In this document: piece after piece, positions 9,066-17,506 of the stretch
Layout: every line of letters begins with the position of its first letter
How positions within the stretch are numbered: position 1 is the first letter of the stretch
DNA from: CAZRIE01 sp964600075
GTDB lineage: Bacteria > Bacteroidota > Bacteroidia > Flavobacteriales > Flavobacteriaceae
Length of the DNA stretch: 23,908 nt
Direction: 5' to 3'
Assembly: GCA_964600075.1 (NCBI GenBank)
Contig: CAZRIE010000066.1
Coordinates: 1-23,908 of the forward strand
Notes under the pieces: generated by a model
Databases searched by the model: none
Told to the model about the DNA's origin: nothing
The model's input: only the letters and a program-made list of their open reading frames with translations
Position numbers and translations under genes: made by a program

Positions 9066-9470
9066 AAAATAAATATATGTAAAATACCCTTCTAAATGAT
9101 GGAATTGTTCGATTGGAATGGCAAAAAACTCATGGCCAACTTTTAATACTAATTATTGGTGTCCACTGCTCCACAACAGATGTACTTAGAAAGAAAAGTT
9201 ACCTTCGCCATCGCATCGGTAGAAGCACCTATAATTAGTGCCGTGTCTTCGGTATACAATTTTACGGTGATTTCGGGTAGCACCTTCTCTTTCTCATCAC
9301 TTGCGGTTATCCATAACAAAAATTCTTCGGCTCTAAATGGTCATACAAGTACTCCAAAAATCTACTTTGGATTATAACAGGGTTTATAGTTAACTTTAAC
9401 TTCAATAATAACCGTTGATTTACACTCTTTCGAGAAGTAATACCTACATAATTAAAAAATAACAAGGACG
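9066..9470. promoter_or_regulatory. Divergent intergenic control region
   Basis: This 405-base gap lies between the start of the minus-strand lipoprotein gene and the start of the plus-strand operon, so promoters for both should be here. I find no exact TTTG-N19-TAnnTTTG promoter on either strand. Near-matches such as TACTTTGG around 9363 are not convincing. The middle part (about 9155-9340) is G+C-richer than its edges and holds the coding-like fragment described separately. No clear operator dyad was found. Confidence 0.35.
9149..9340 (-). pseudogene. Possible gene remnant in the divergent gap
   Basis: On the minus strand a frame with no start codon reads PFRAEEFLLWITASDEKEKV, then LPEITVKLYTEDTALIIG, ending at a TAG at 9149-9151 (63 residues). 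The stretch alternates hydrophobic and charged residues like a real beta/alpha protein and is G+C-richer than its flanks. The same frame continues upstream as VIIEVKVNYKPCYNPK but is broken by a TAG and a TGA, which suggests decay in place rather than a frameshift. The overlapping plus-strand frame (9156-9377, TTG start) is Ser/Thr-rich and less protein-like. I do not recognise the family. It could be chance, but composition and the residue pattern favour a relic. Confidence 0.35.
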
Positions 9471-10331
9471 ATGAAATTAATACGATATGGCATTTTGGGA
9501 AAGGAAAAACCGGGCGTACAACTACAAGACGGCACACGGATAGATATATTGGGGTTTGGAGAAGATTTTGATGAAAATTTCTTTGGTACTGAAGGTATCG
9601 AAAGACTGCAAAAGTGGTTGGATAGCAACGAATCGTATTGCAAAAAAATCCCCAACGACGTGCGTTTGGGCCAACCTTTGGTTCGACCATCCAAAATAGT
9701 TTGTGTGGGTCTGAACTATGCAAAACATGCCGCCGAGAGTGGCATGGCGTCACCAAAGGAGCCAGTGCTATTTTTTAAGGCTACTTCGGCCATGGTGGGT
9801 CCGAACGATGATGTCATTATTCCAAAAAACAGTGAAAAGACCGATTGGGAGGTTGAATTGGCTATTGTAATCGGCAAAAGAGCTTCCTATGTTTCCGAGG
9901 CTAATGCATTTGAGCACATCGCGGGTTATGTGCTTCACAACGACTATAGCGAACGGGCATTTCAAATTGAGAAAGAAGGCCAATGGTGTAAAGGTAAGGG
10001 CTGTGATACGTTCGCACCCATAGGCCCGTTTATTGCTTCTAAAGATGAGATTGAAAACCCTAACGATTTGAATCTTTGGCTCAAACTCAATGGAGAAATG
10101 GTTCAGAACAGCTCCACCTCAGATTTTATTTTTAACGTACAAGAGGTCGTAAGTTACCTTAGCCAATTCATGACCTTGTTGCCGGGAGATATCATCTCTA
10201 CCGGAACTCCGTCAGGAGTAGGTTTAGGGTTCGACCCACCGAAATATCTAAAGCCCGGTGATATGGTTGAATTGGGTATCGAGGGATTAGGAACTTCTAA
10301 GCAACATGTGAAAGCGTATGAGCAAAGTTGA
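9471..10331 (+). CDS. FAH-family sugar-acid hydrolase (2,4-diketo-3-deoxy-L-fuconate/rhamnonate hydrolase-like)
   Basis: A 286-residue cytoplasmic protein of the fumarylacetoacetate hydrolase family, without a signal peptide. The N-terminal small domain (1-70) is followed by the catalytic domain: VGLNYAKHAAE (79-89), metal ligands in DWEVELAIVIG (Glu127, Glu129) and HNDYSER (Asp158), then GDIISTGTPSGVG (239-251). This sub-group includes the enzymes that cut 2,4-diketo-3-deoxy-L-fuconate or -rhamnonate to pyruvate and L-lactate at the end of the non-phosphorylating fucose and rhamnose pathways. Many members are labelled ureidoglycolate lyase in error. The neighbouring fucosidases and rhamnosidase make the sugar-acid role the best guess, but the partner dehydratase and dehydrogenase are not in this window. 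It is the first gene of the plus-strand run, 63 bases before the triple esterase. Confidence 0.82.
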   Translation: MKLIRYGILGKEKPGVQLQDGTRIDILGFGEDFDENFFGTEGIERLQKWLDSNESYCKKIPNDVRLGQPLVRPSKIVCVGLNYAKHAAESGMASPKEPVLFFKATSAMVGPNDDVIIPKNSEKTDWEVELAIVIGKRASYVSEANAFEHIAGYVLHNDYSERAFQIEKEGQWCKGKGCDTFAPIGPFIASKDEIENPNDLNLWLKLNGEMVQNSSTSDFIFNVQEVVSYLSQFMTLLPGDIISTGTPSGVGLGFDPPKYLKPGDMVELGIEGLGTSKQHVKAYEQS

Positions 10332-10394
10332 TCGGTCTCTCTTTCTTATAGAAAACCTTACAAATGATATCTCATGATAATTGCGAACTAATCG

Positions 10395-12500
10395 ATGAAT
10401 ATACGGCCGCACCTTACTATATTTCTGATTTTTTTAAGTTCACTTTTGATTGTTTTTTCAGGTTCTGGCCAGTCTAATTCTACCAGAACAAAAACTATAA
10501 AAATTGCCTGTATCGGTAATAGTATTACCTATGGTTCAGGTGTGGCGAACCGAGAGAAAAATGCTTATCCCGGACAATTACAGAGTCTTCTAGGTACGTC
10601 TTATGAGGTTGAAAATTTCGGGGTCAGTGGGGCAACGCTATTAAAGAAAGGCGATAAGCCCTATTGGAAAACAGAAGGATACGCCGGGGCGCTTAAATTT
10701 GCTCCCGATATCGTCTTTATAAAGTTGGGCACCAACGATAGTAAAAAACAGAACCGCCTTTTTCTTGGTGATTTTGAATCAGATTTAACCGAATTGATTC
10801 AAAGTTTTAAGACGCGTAATTCAGAGGCGAGAATTGTACTGCTCTTGCCGTTACCCTCATTCGCAGAAGATGCTACCAAGATCTGGAATCCTGTTATCAA
10901 AGATGAGATAATACCCGCCATTCAAAAAGTGGCCTATGCTACCGAAAATGAGGTTATTGATTTGTATCAGTTGTTCGTTGACCGATCCGATTTATTGCCC
11001 GATAAGATTCATCCCTCCGGTTTAGGAGCCTCGCTCATCGCACAACGATTATATGAAGTGGTTGCGCGAAATCCGATTGAAGTGATCAATTTCTATGGCT
11101 TTCCACTTACCCAATTTAAGTTAAATGGCATCGATTGTAAATTGGTCCGCCCAAAAAAACCAGCCAAAGGAATGCCTTGGGTATGGCGGGCACGATTTTG
11201 GGGGCACGAGCCCCAAACCGATATTGCACTTCTGGAAAGAGGATTCCATATTGCCTATTGCGATGTCTCCAATTTATTTGGAAATCAAGAAGCGGTAGAA
11301 CGATGGAATACTTTTTATGCACTGATGACCGAAAAAGGTCTCTCAAAAAAAGTAGCTCTGGAAGGCATGAGCCGTGGCGGACTTATCATTTACAACTGGG
11401 CGGAACAAAATCCCGAAAAAGTAGCCTGCGTATATGCCGATGCCCCCGTTCTCGATGGAAAAAGCTGGCCGGGCGGACTGGGCAAGGGTAAAGGAAGCCC
11501 CGAAGATTGGGAACGTTTTAAAAGCGCGTATGGGTTAAATAGCGAAGCGGACATCAAGAACTTTAAGGGCAATCCCATCCAAAAAATCAAATCGATTGTC
11601 CAAGGCGGGTACCCAATGCTGCATGTTTGTGGTGAGACCGACGAGATTGTACCTATTGACGAAAACACGGTTCTTTTCGAAAAAGGGATACAAGAATACG
11701 GTGGGGAAATAGAAACTGTTTACAAACCTGACAACGGACACCATCCGCATAGTCTTAAAAACCCCAAGTCGATTGTTGACTTCATACTCTGGGCGACCGG
11801 GCAAAAATTGAATTTTGCAGTTGTTGCTTCCCCCTCGGCAGAGTATCGTTCGGCTGCAGGCTGGACGGAAGGTTCGGACTGGTGGACACAGGCTAACGAC
11901 ATAGATTCTATCTGTAGAGTATCTGAGAAAATCGATTTGTTGTTAATTGGAAATTCGATTACCCAAAGTTTCGGTGGTAATCGGCCCCATGTGACCACAC
12001 ACTCGGGCAAAAAAGCAACCGCTAAATATTTTAAAAATATGAAATGGGTCAATGCCGGTATTTCCGGAGATCGTACACAGCATATTCTTTGGCGTCTACA
12101 AAACGGCAACTATAAGAAAGCAGAACCCAAAACGGTGGTTTTGACGATAGGCGTAAACAATTTTCCTTTTGAAAATGCAGAAGAAATTGTTGCAGGCATT
12201 GATGCGGTGCTTCAAAATGCCGAAGAGAAATTTCCAGATTCAAAAATCATGCTCTTCGGCCCTCTTCCAACAGGAACAGAACCTAATTCGAAACAGCGCG
12301 AAAAATATCGTAAGGTTCATGACAAAATTGGTAAGTTGACCTTTAGCAGTAGAATATCCTACCACGAAATTTCGGCACTTTATTTAGATGCTGAAGGAAA
12401 TCTGAATGAAAATCTATATTCCAATGATGGCATCCATCTAAAACCGGATGGCTATAAAGTTTGGGCAAAATATCTTAAAGAGAGAATCAATAAAAATTAA
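10395..12500 (+). CDS. Triple-domain secreted esterase: SGNH - alpha/beta hydrolase - SGNH
   Basis: A 701-residue exported protein with three hydrolase domains in one chain. The signal peptide spans about residues 5-25. The first SGNH/GDSL domain (about 34-225) has IGNSIT (Ser43), the NFGVSG glycine block, GTND (Asn114) and DKIHP (Asp203, His206). The middle alpha/beta hydrolase (about 230-470) has nucleophile elbow GMSRGG (Ser326), a likely acid Asp416 in GETDEIVP, and a His in GHHPH (449-452). The second SGNH domain (about 510-701) has IGNSIT (Ser521), GISGDR, GVNN (Asn588) and DGIHL (Asp678, His681). All three sites look intact. The role is probably removal of O-acetyl or other ester groups from the glycan. 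It sits four bases upstream of the next esterase gene, so the two are surely co-transcribed. The preceding gene ends 63 bases upstream. Confidence 0.88.
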   Translation: MNIRPHLTIFLIFLSSLLIVFSGSGQSNSTRTKTIKIACIGNSITYGSGVANREKNAYPGQLQSLLGTSYEVENFGVSGATLLKKGDKPYWKTEGYAGALKFAPDIVFIKLGTNDSKKQNRLFLGDFESDLTELIQSFKTRNSEARIVLLLPLPSFAEDATKIWNPVIKDEIIPAIQKVAYATENEVIDLYQLFVDRSDLLPDKIHPSGLGASLIAQRLYEVVARNPIEVINFYGFPLTQFKLNGIDCKLVRPKKPAKGMPWVWRARFWGHEPQTDIALLERGFHIAYCDVSNLFGNQEAVERWNTFYALMTEKGLSKKVALEGMSRGGLIIYNWAEQNPEKVACVYADAPVLDGKSWPGGLGKGKGSPEDWERFKSAYGLNSEADIKNFKGNPIQKIKSIVQGGYPMLHVCGETDEIVPIDENTVLFEKGIQEYGGEIETVYKPDNGHHPHSLKNPKSIVDFILWATGQKLNFAVVASPSAEYRSAAGWTEGSDWWTQANDIDSICRVSEKIDLLLIGNSITQSFGGNRPHVTTHSGKKATAKYFKNMKWVNAGISGDRTQHILWRLQNGNYKKAEPKTVVLTIGVNNFPFENAEEIVAGIDAVLQNAEEKFPDSKIMLFGPLPTGTEPNSKQREKYRKVHDKIGKLTFSSRISYHEISALYLDAEGNLNENLYSNDGIHLKPDGYKVWAKYLKERINKN

Positions 12501-12504
12501 ACCG

Positions 12505-13920
12505 ATGAAAAAAATAATCCTATCCTTAGCTATCTTATTAATATGTAATAACGGTTTTGCCAAAGTATGGCTGCCTTCGGTTTTTTCTGATCATATGGTT
12601 TTACAACAAGAGTCAGAGGTAACCATTTGGGGATGGACGACCGCTACCAACGAAGAAATTACCGTTCACGGTTCATGGAACAATGAAAAAGTAACCATTA
12701 AAGCCTATCAAGGTAAATGGTCGGTGACATTGGCTACACCCAAGTGGGGAGGCCCGTATACGCTCACGGTGGTAGGGCATGAAAAAATAGTTTTGGAGGA
12801 TATACTGATCGGCGAAGTCTGGGTCTGTTCGGGACAATCGAATATGGAGTGGACCCCAGAAATGGGACTTTTAAATGCGAAGCAAGAAATAGCTGATGCC
12901 AATCATCCGAATATCAGATTTTTCACAGTCCCGAAACATATATCAACAACAGTACAAGATGATACCCCTGGTGACTGGTCCGTTTGCTCGCCGGAGACTA
13001 TGAGAAATTTTAGTTCGGTCGCCTATTTTTTTGGCCGTAAATTGAACGAGGACCTAGCAATACCTATTGGACTTATTAACACCAGCTGGGGCGGTACTCC
13101 GGTAGAAACTTGGCTCGAGAAAAAATTGGTAGAAGAAGACGCCGAATTGAAGAAAGCAGCTGAAAAATTAGAGCCAGTTGCTTGGTGGCCAACAGAACCT
13201 GGTCTAACCTATAATTCAATGATACATCCGTTGCTTAATTTCGAAATAGCGGGGTGTATTTGGTACCAAGGCGAATCGAACCGACAGAACGTACCATCTT
13301 ATTATCGTTCGTTCCCCCTTATGATTGAGTCCTGGCGAAAAGATTGGGATAGTGAATTTCCGTTCTATTTTGTTCAGATTGCGCCATATAACTATAATGC
13401 CCCTGATAAAACGAGCGCCGCTTTTGTCCGTGACGCTCAATTACATACCCTAAAAACGGTAGCCAATACGGGAATGGCGGTGACAAACGATATTGGAAAT
13501 CTTGAAAACATCCACCCCATAAACAAGCAAGAGGTTGGTAAAAGATTAGCACTTTGGGCATTGGCGAAAACCTATGATAAGAAAGAAGTGGTGTACAGCG
13601 GCCCAATCTATTCAAAGATGGAAATCAAAAAAAATAAAATAACCGTGCATTTTGACCATGCAGAGGGAGGTCTCATAAAAAACGGAAAAACACTCTCCGA
13701 ATTTACTATAGCTGGCGAAGACCAAATCTTTTACCCTGCAAAAGCGAAAATCATGGGCAACACGGCTGTGGTTTCAGCGAAGGAGGTAAAAAAACCTATG
13801 GCGGTTCGCTTTGCATTTACGAATGCCGCCATTCCGAATTTGTTTAATAAGGAAGGTTTGCCAGCTTCTGCTTTTCGTACCGATGATTGGCAAGTTCAAC
13901 TTGATACTACGCAAAATTAA
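12505..13920 (+). CDS. Secreted sialate O-acetylesterase-type carbohydrate esterase (SASA domain)
   Basis: A 471-residue exported carbohydrate esterase. The start at 12505 is preferred because it gives a clean signal peptide (MKKIILSLAILLICNNGFA, cleavage after about residue 19) four bases after the preceding stop. A longer frame would overlap the upstream gene. Motifs: SDHMVLQQ (28-35), the nucleophile in CSGQSNMEW (Ser112), INTSWGGTPVE (191-201), IWYQGESNR (252-260) and NIHPINKQEVGKRLA (335-349, His337 as the catalytic His). Despite the family name, members in PULs often deacetylate plant or algal glycans, and no other sialic-acid gene is present, so sialic acid is not implied. It is followed nine bases later by the GH95 gene. 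Length is normal for the single-domain form. Confidence 0.9.
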   Translation: MKKIILSLAILLICNNGFAKVWLPSVFSDHMVLQQESEVTIWGWTTATNEEITVHGSWNNEKVTIKAYQGKWSVTLATPKWGGPYTLTVVGHEKIVLEDILIGEVWVCSGQSNMEWTPEMGLLNAKQEIADANHPNIRFFTVPKHISTTVQDDTPGDWSVCSPETMRNFSSVAYFFGRKLNEDLAIPIGLINTSWGGTPVETWLEKKLVEEDAELKKAAEKLEPVAWWPTEPGLTYNSMIHPLLNFEIAGCIWYQGESNRQNVPSYYRSFPLMIESWRKDWDSEFPFYFVQIAPYNYNAPDKTSAAFVRDAQLHTLKTVANTGMAVTNDIGNLENIHPINKQEVGKRLALWALAKTYDKKEVVYSGPIYSKMEIKKNKITVHFDHAEGGLIKNGKTLSEFTIAGEDQIFYPAKAKIMGNTAVVSAKEVKKPMAVRFAFTNAAIPNLFNKEGLPASAFRTDDWQVQLDTTQN

Positions 13921-13929
13921 AACCTTGAA

Positions 13930-16287
13930 ATGGAATTTGTAAAAAGAGGACTTTACCTATTAATTCTTACACCCTTGTTATCTTTTTCACAAGAAAAAGA
14001 AGAATCGGGTAACGCACTTTGGTATGCCCAGCCCGCTACTGAATGGATGCAGGCCCTGCCTGTGGGTAATGGTCGATTTGGGGCGATGGTTTTTGGTGAC
14101 CCCAATCATGAGCGCATTCAACTTAATGAAGATTCGATGTGGCCAGGAGCGGCCGATTGGGGAGATGCTAAGGGCACGCCCAAAGACCTTGAAGAAATTC
14201 GACAATTATTAAAGGAAGGAAAGAATCATTTGGTAGATAGCCTAATCGTTGCCAAATTTTCATATAAGACCATTGTACGCTCTCACCAAACTATGGGAGA
14301 TTTGTATATCGACTTTGACACCAACAAAGTAGTTGAAAACTATAGACGTACCTTAAGTTTTGATGATGCCGTGGCCAATGTGAGCTATACGTCCGATGGA
14401 AATACATATTCCCAGAAGGTATTCGCTTCCCATCCCGACGATGTTTTGATCATCGAACTGGCAACCACGGCTCGCGAAGGAATGAATTTTACATTACGAT
14501 TGGATCGTCCCGATGATACTGGCAAAAAGACAGTAACCCTTTCTAACCCCTCCGACACCGAAATAAGCATGAAGGGAATGGTGACCCAGTTCGGCGGAAA
14601 AAAAGGTTCTAAGCCTTTTCCTATAACCGATGGTGTAAAGTTTGAGACTCGACTAAAGGTAAAGAACGAAACAGGTACGGTTACTGCGCAAGATGGAAAA
14701 TTGGTTTTAAAAGGAGTACAGAAAGCGACCCTTTTTCTTGTTGGTAATACCTCATTCTATAACGGGGAAAATTATATTACGAAAAATAGCAAAACCCTTT
14801 CAAAAGTTTATAATACCTCTTTTCAAAGACTATTTGAGATCCATAAAAGGGATTATCAACGTTTATATGACAGAGTAGCTTTTGATTTGGGAGGAAAGGC
14901 GTTGGATAGCCTCCCGATCGACAAGAGATTAGAACGACTTCGTAATGGTGAAGACGATCCCGACCTGGCTGCCAAACTGTTTCAATACGGCAGATATCTT
15001 CTAATTTCCTCATCACGACCGGGAACCAATCCCGCCAATTTACAAGGTATTTGGAACGAGCATATCGAAGCCCCATGGAACGCCGATTATCATTTGAACA
15101 TCAACCTGCAAATGAACTATTGGCCGGCAGATGTCACCAATTTGAGCGAACTGAACAAACCCTTTTTCGGTTATATAGATAGGGTTTTAGAGCGCGGAAA
15201 GATTACCGCAAAAGAACAGTACGGTATCGATAGGGGAACGATGGCTCACCACGCCACAGATTTATGGGCACCTGCTTTCATGAGGGCAGAACAGGCCTAT
15301 TGGGGGTCTTGGATACATGGTGGAGGCTGGGCAGGCCAACATTATTGGGAACATTATCGCTACACTCAGGATAAGGAGTTTTTAAAAAATCGAGCCTATC
15401 CTACCCTAAAGGCGCTGTCAGAATTTTATCTGGATTGGCTGGTGTGGGACGAAAAAAGTAAAGCTTGGGTCTCGGCTCCGGAAACCTCCCCGGAGAATTC
15501 TTACATAGCGATAGATGGAAAAGCTGCAGCGGTCTCTTTCGGCAGTGCGATGGGGCATCAAATTATTGCAGAGGTATTTGATAATACCTTGGCCGCCGCT
15601 AAAATTTTGAATATAAATGGACCATTTGTCCAAGAGGTTGCCGAAAAGCGAAAAAGCTTGCATCCCGGGGTTCAAGTAGGGGAAGACGGACGTATTTTGG
15701 AATGGAACGAGCCCTACGAAGAACCCGAAAAAGGCCATCGGCATATGTCCCATTTATATGCGCTATATCCCGGCGATGCCATTACCGCTGATAATACCGA
15801 GGTTTTTAAAGCGGCGCAAAAAACCATCGATTTTCGCTTACAGCACGGTGGCGCAGGCACAGGTTGGAGCCGGGCCTGGATGATTAATTTCAACGCGCGA
15901 CTGCTAGACGCTATTTCCGCTTCAGAAAACATTAAGAAATTCTTTGAGATTTCAATAGCGGACAATCTTTTCGACGAACATCCACCGTTTCAAATCGATG
16001 GCAATTTCGGCTATACGGCTGCTGTTGCAGAGCTTTTATTGCAATCGCATGAAGGTTTTCTTCGGATTTTGCCCGCGCTTCCTACCCAATGGAAGACTGG
16101 AAAAATATCAGGACTAAAAGCCCGTGGAAATATCGTGGTGGATATGGAATGGAAAGATGGGAAACTGCAACAGCTGGTATTAGAATCCTCCGAAAAAAGG
16201 ACTATCAAAATAAAGTATGGCAATATCGAAAAGGAAGTGGTTTTACCGCAAGACGGAAAAATCCGTTTAGACGGAAACCTTAGATGA
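13930..16287 (+). CDS. Secreted GH95 alpha-L-fucosidase
   Basis: A 785-residue exported inverting glycosidase of family GH95. Signal peptide about 1-20 (LLILTPLLSFS, cleavage near SFSQ). The N-terminal beta-sandwich (about 27-275) has LPVGNGRFGAMVFGD and ERIQLNEDSMW. The (alpha/alpha)6 barrel follows with SRPGTNPANLQGIWN (362-376), HLNINLQMNYWPA (388-400; Asn390 and Asn392 match the pair that positions the catalytic water), PETSPEN (517-523; Glu522 the probable general acid), LEWNEPYEEPEKGHRHMSHL and QIDGNFG (Asp690). The pocket residue before the Asn pair is His388. From family knowledge, His at this position marks L-fucose-specific enzymes, whereas alpha-L-galactosidases carry Thr, so fucosidase is preferred. 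Spacing to the upstream esterase is nine bases. The gap to the next gene (111 bases) holds only a 27-codon frame. Confidence 0.93.
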   Translation: MEFVKRGLYLLILTPLLSFSQEKEESGNALWYAQPATEWMQALPVGNGRFGAMVFGDPNHERIQLNEDSMWPGAADWGDAKGTPKDLEEIRQLLKEGKNHLVDSLIVAKFSYKTIVRSHQTMGDLYIDFDTNKVVENYRRTLSFDDAVANVSYTSDGNTYSQKVFASHPDDVLIIELATTAREGMNFTLRLDRPDDTGKKTVTLSNPSDTEISMKGMVTQFGGKKGSKPFPITDGVKFETRLKVKNETGTVTAQDGKLVLKGVQKATLFLVGNTSFYNGENYITKNSKTLSKVYNTSFQRLFEIHKRDYQRLYDRVAFDLGGKALDSLPIDKRLERLRNGEDDPDLAAKLFQYGRYLLISSSRPGTNPANLQGIWNEHIEAPWNADYHLNINLQMNYWPADVTNLSELNKPFFGYIDRVLERGKITAKEQYGIDRGTMAHHATDLWAPAFMRAEQAYWGSWIHGGGWAGQHYWEHYRYTQDKEFLKNRAYPTLKALSEFYLDWLVWDEKSKAWVSAPETSPENSYIAIDGKAAAVSFGSAMGHQIIAEVFDNTLAAAKILNINGPFVQEVAEKRKSLHPGVQVGEDGRILEWNEPYEEPEKGHRHMSHLYALYPGDAITADNTEVFKAAQKTIDFRLQHGGAGTGWSRAWMINFNARLLDAISASENIKKFFEISIADNLFDEHPPFQIDGNFGYTAAVAELLLQSHEGFLRILPALPTQWKTGKISGLKARGNIVVDMEWKDGKLQQLVLESSEKRTIKIKYGNIEKEVVLPQDGKIRLDGNLR

Positions 16288-16398
16288 GATTAACGAAAAG
16301 CTTTAGTATATAATGAGAAGAACGATTTTGGCCGTGTTATGGAATGAGCAAATGGATATATACCGAGAAGATGGGGCCGTAATCGAAAGCAATTAACT

Positions 16399-17493
16399 AT
16401 GGGTTGCCTTTGTTCTACACCACAAAAATTGATATTAGCTATAATAAGTTTTATAGGTTTCAATGGTTCGCTTTCTGCCCAACATTTCAAAACTGAAACA
16501 GATACCTCTTTTATCGCCCAAAATCTAGAATTCAAAGGTATCACCCTGCAAGATGACGATTATACCATTTGGGGCTGTGCCCCGGTTCAAAGTGAAGATG
16601 GAAAAACACATCTGTTCGCTGCACGTTGGCCGGAGAATAATGTAGATCCGGCATGGCGAAAATCATCGGAAATTGCACATTACGTTTCCGACAAGCCTGA
16701 AGGGCCGTTCGTGTTTTCCGATGTGGCGATTGCCGGCACGGGTCGGGAAACTTGGGATAAATATGCACCGCACAACCCAGAAATAAAAAAAGTGGGCGAC
16801 ACCTATGTTTTATTATATATCGCCAATACCGATTATAGGCAGCCCCCGCATCCCTCAAACCAAAGTATCGGGATGGTGCTCTCCAAGAGTCCAGACGGCC
16901 CGTGGGAAAAGGTCGGTAAAGATGGAAAAATCTTGACTGCGGACAATCCCCAAAAATGGAACTATAAAAGTGCAAACGGGGTTGCCAATCCTGCGTTCTT
17001 GCCGTATAATGGAAAATATTACCTCTATTTTAAAACAAGGCATAAAAACGGATTACTCCAGTATGGTTTAGCTATAGCGGAAGCATTGGAAGGACCATAT
17101 GAGATTACCGATACGCCGGTAACTTCAAATAAGGGTACATTAGAAGATGGTTCGGTCTTTCAATACAACGGTAATATATATCTACTTACTACTGATAATC
17201 ATGGAGAAAATACCGGTATTGTTGGTGGTGGCACTTTGTGGAAATCGAAAGATGGTAAAAGTTTTAAATTAGAGGAGGCGACCATTGGTTATGACAGGTT
17301 GCCTGCTTACTACCCAGAATATGACGAGGAGAAAGTTATAAAAATCTACGGGTCCGATCCTAAATTGGAGCGCCCCAAAATTTTGCTGATCGATGGGATT
17401 CCGGCATACCTCTATGGGCCGGGCGGCTGGAATATATTTGGAGGTAATAGAACCGTGGGGCATGTTTTTAAGATAAATAGGAATAAAAAATAA
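16399..17493 (+). CDS. Secreted GH43-like five-bladed beta-propeller glycosidase
   Basis: A 364-residue exported protein, a single predicted five-bladed propeller of the GH43/GH117/GH32 fold class. An upstream in-frame TGA (16345) and lack of other ATG codons fix the start; the signal peptide ends near LSAQ (residue 28). Repeated blade motifs are KTHLFAARW, SEIAHYVS, GDTYVLLYIAN, GKYYLYFK and GNIYLLTTDN. Acidic and basic residues shared with the next protein are Trp119-Asp120, His125 (APHNPEI), Glu249-Asp250 (LEDGSVF) and LERP (Glu324). These are the best catalytic candidates, but the classic GH43 N-terminal Asp is not obvious, so this may be a separate family. The substrate is unknown; arabinose, xylose or galactose side chains are possible. 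It lies 13 bases upstream of a gene whose N-terminal half is its paralogue. Confidence 0.75.
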   Translation: MGCLCSTPQKLILAIISFIGFNGSLSAQHFKTETDTSFIAQNLEFKGITLQDDDYTIWGCAPVQSEDGKTHLFAARWPENNVDPAWRKSSEIAHYVSDKPEGPFVFSDVAIAGTGRETWDKYAPHNPEIKKVGDTYVLLYIANTDYRQPPHPSNQSIGMVLSKSPDGPWEKVGKDGKILTADNPQKWNYKSANGVANPAFLPYNGKYYLYFKTRHKNGLLQYGLAIAEALEGPYEITDTPVTSNKGTLEDGSVFQYNGNIYLLTTDNHGENTGIVGGGTLWKSKDGKSFKLEEATIGYDRLPAYYPEYDEEKVIKIYGSDPKLERPKILLIDGIPAYLYGPGGWNIFGGNRTVGHVFKINRNKK

Positions 17494-17506
17494 AATAAAA
17501 CTTTTG

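Noticed and set aside
9156..9377. 73-codon plus-strand frame in the divergent gap
   Set aside because: TTG start, Ser/Thr-rich, no motif; the opposite strand looks more protein-like.
12505..13920. Sialic-acid metabolism suggested by the esterase family name
   Set aside because: No other sialic-acid gene is present; this family is widely used for other O-acetylated glycans.
16313..16396. 27-codon frame between GH95 and the GH43-like gene
   Set aside because: Too short and without a recognisable motif or clear ribosome site.
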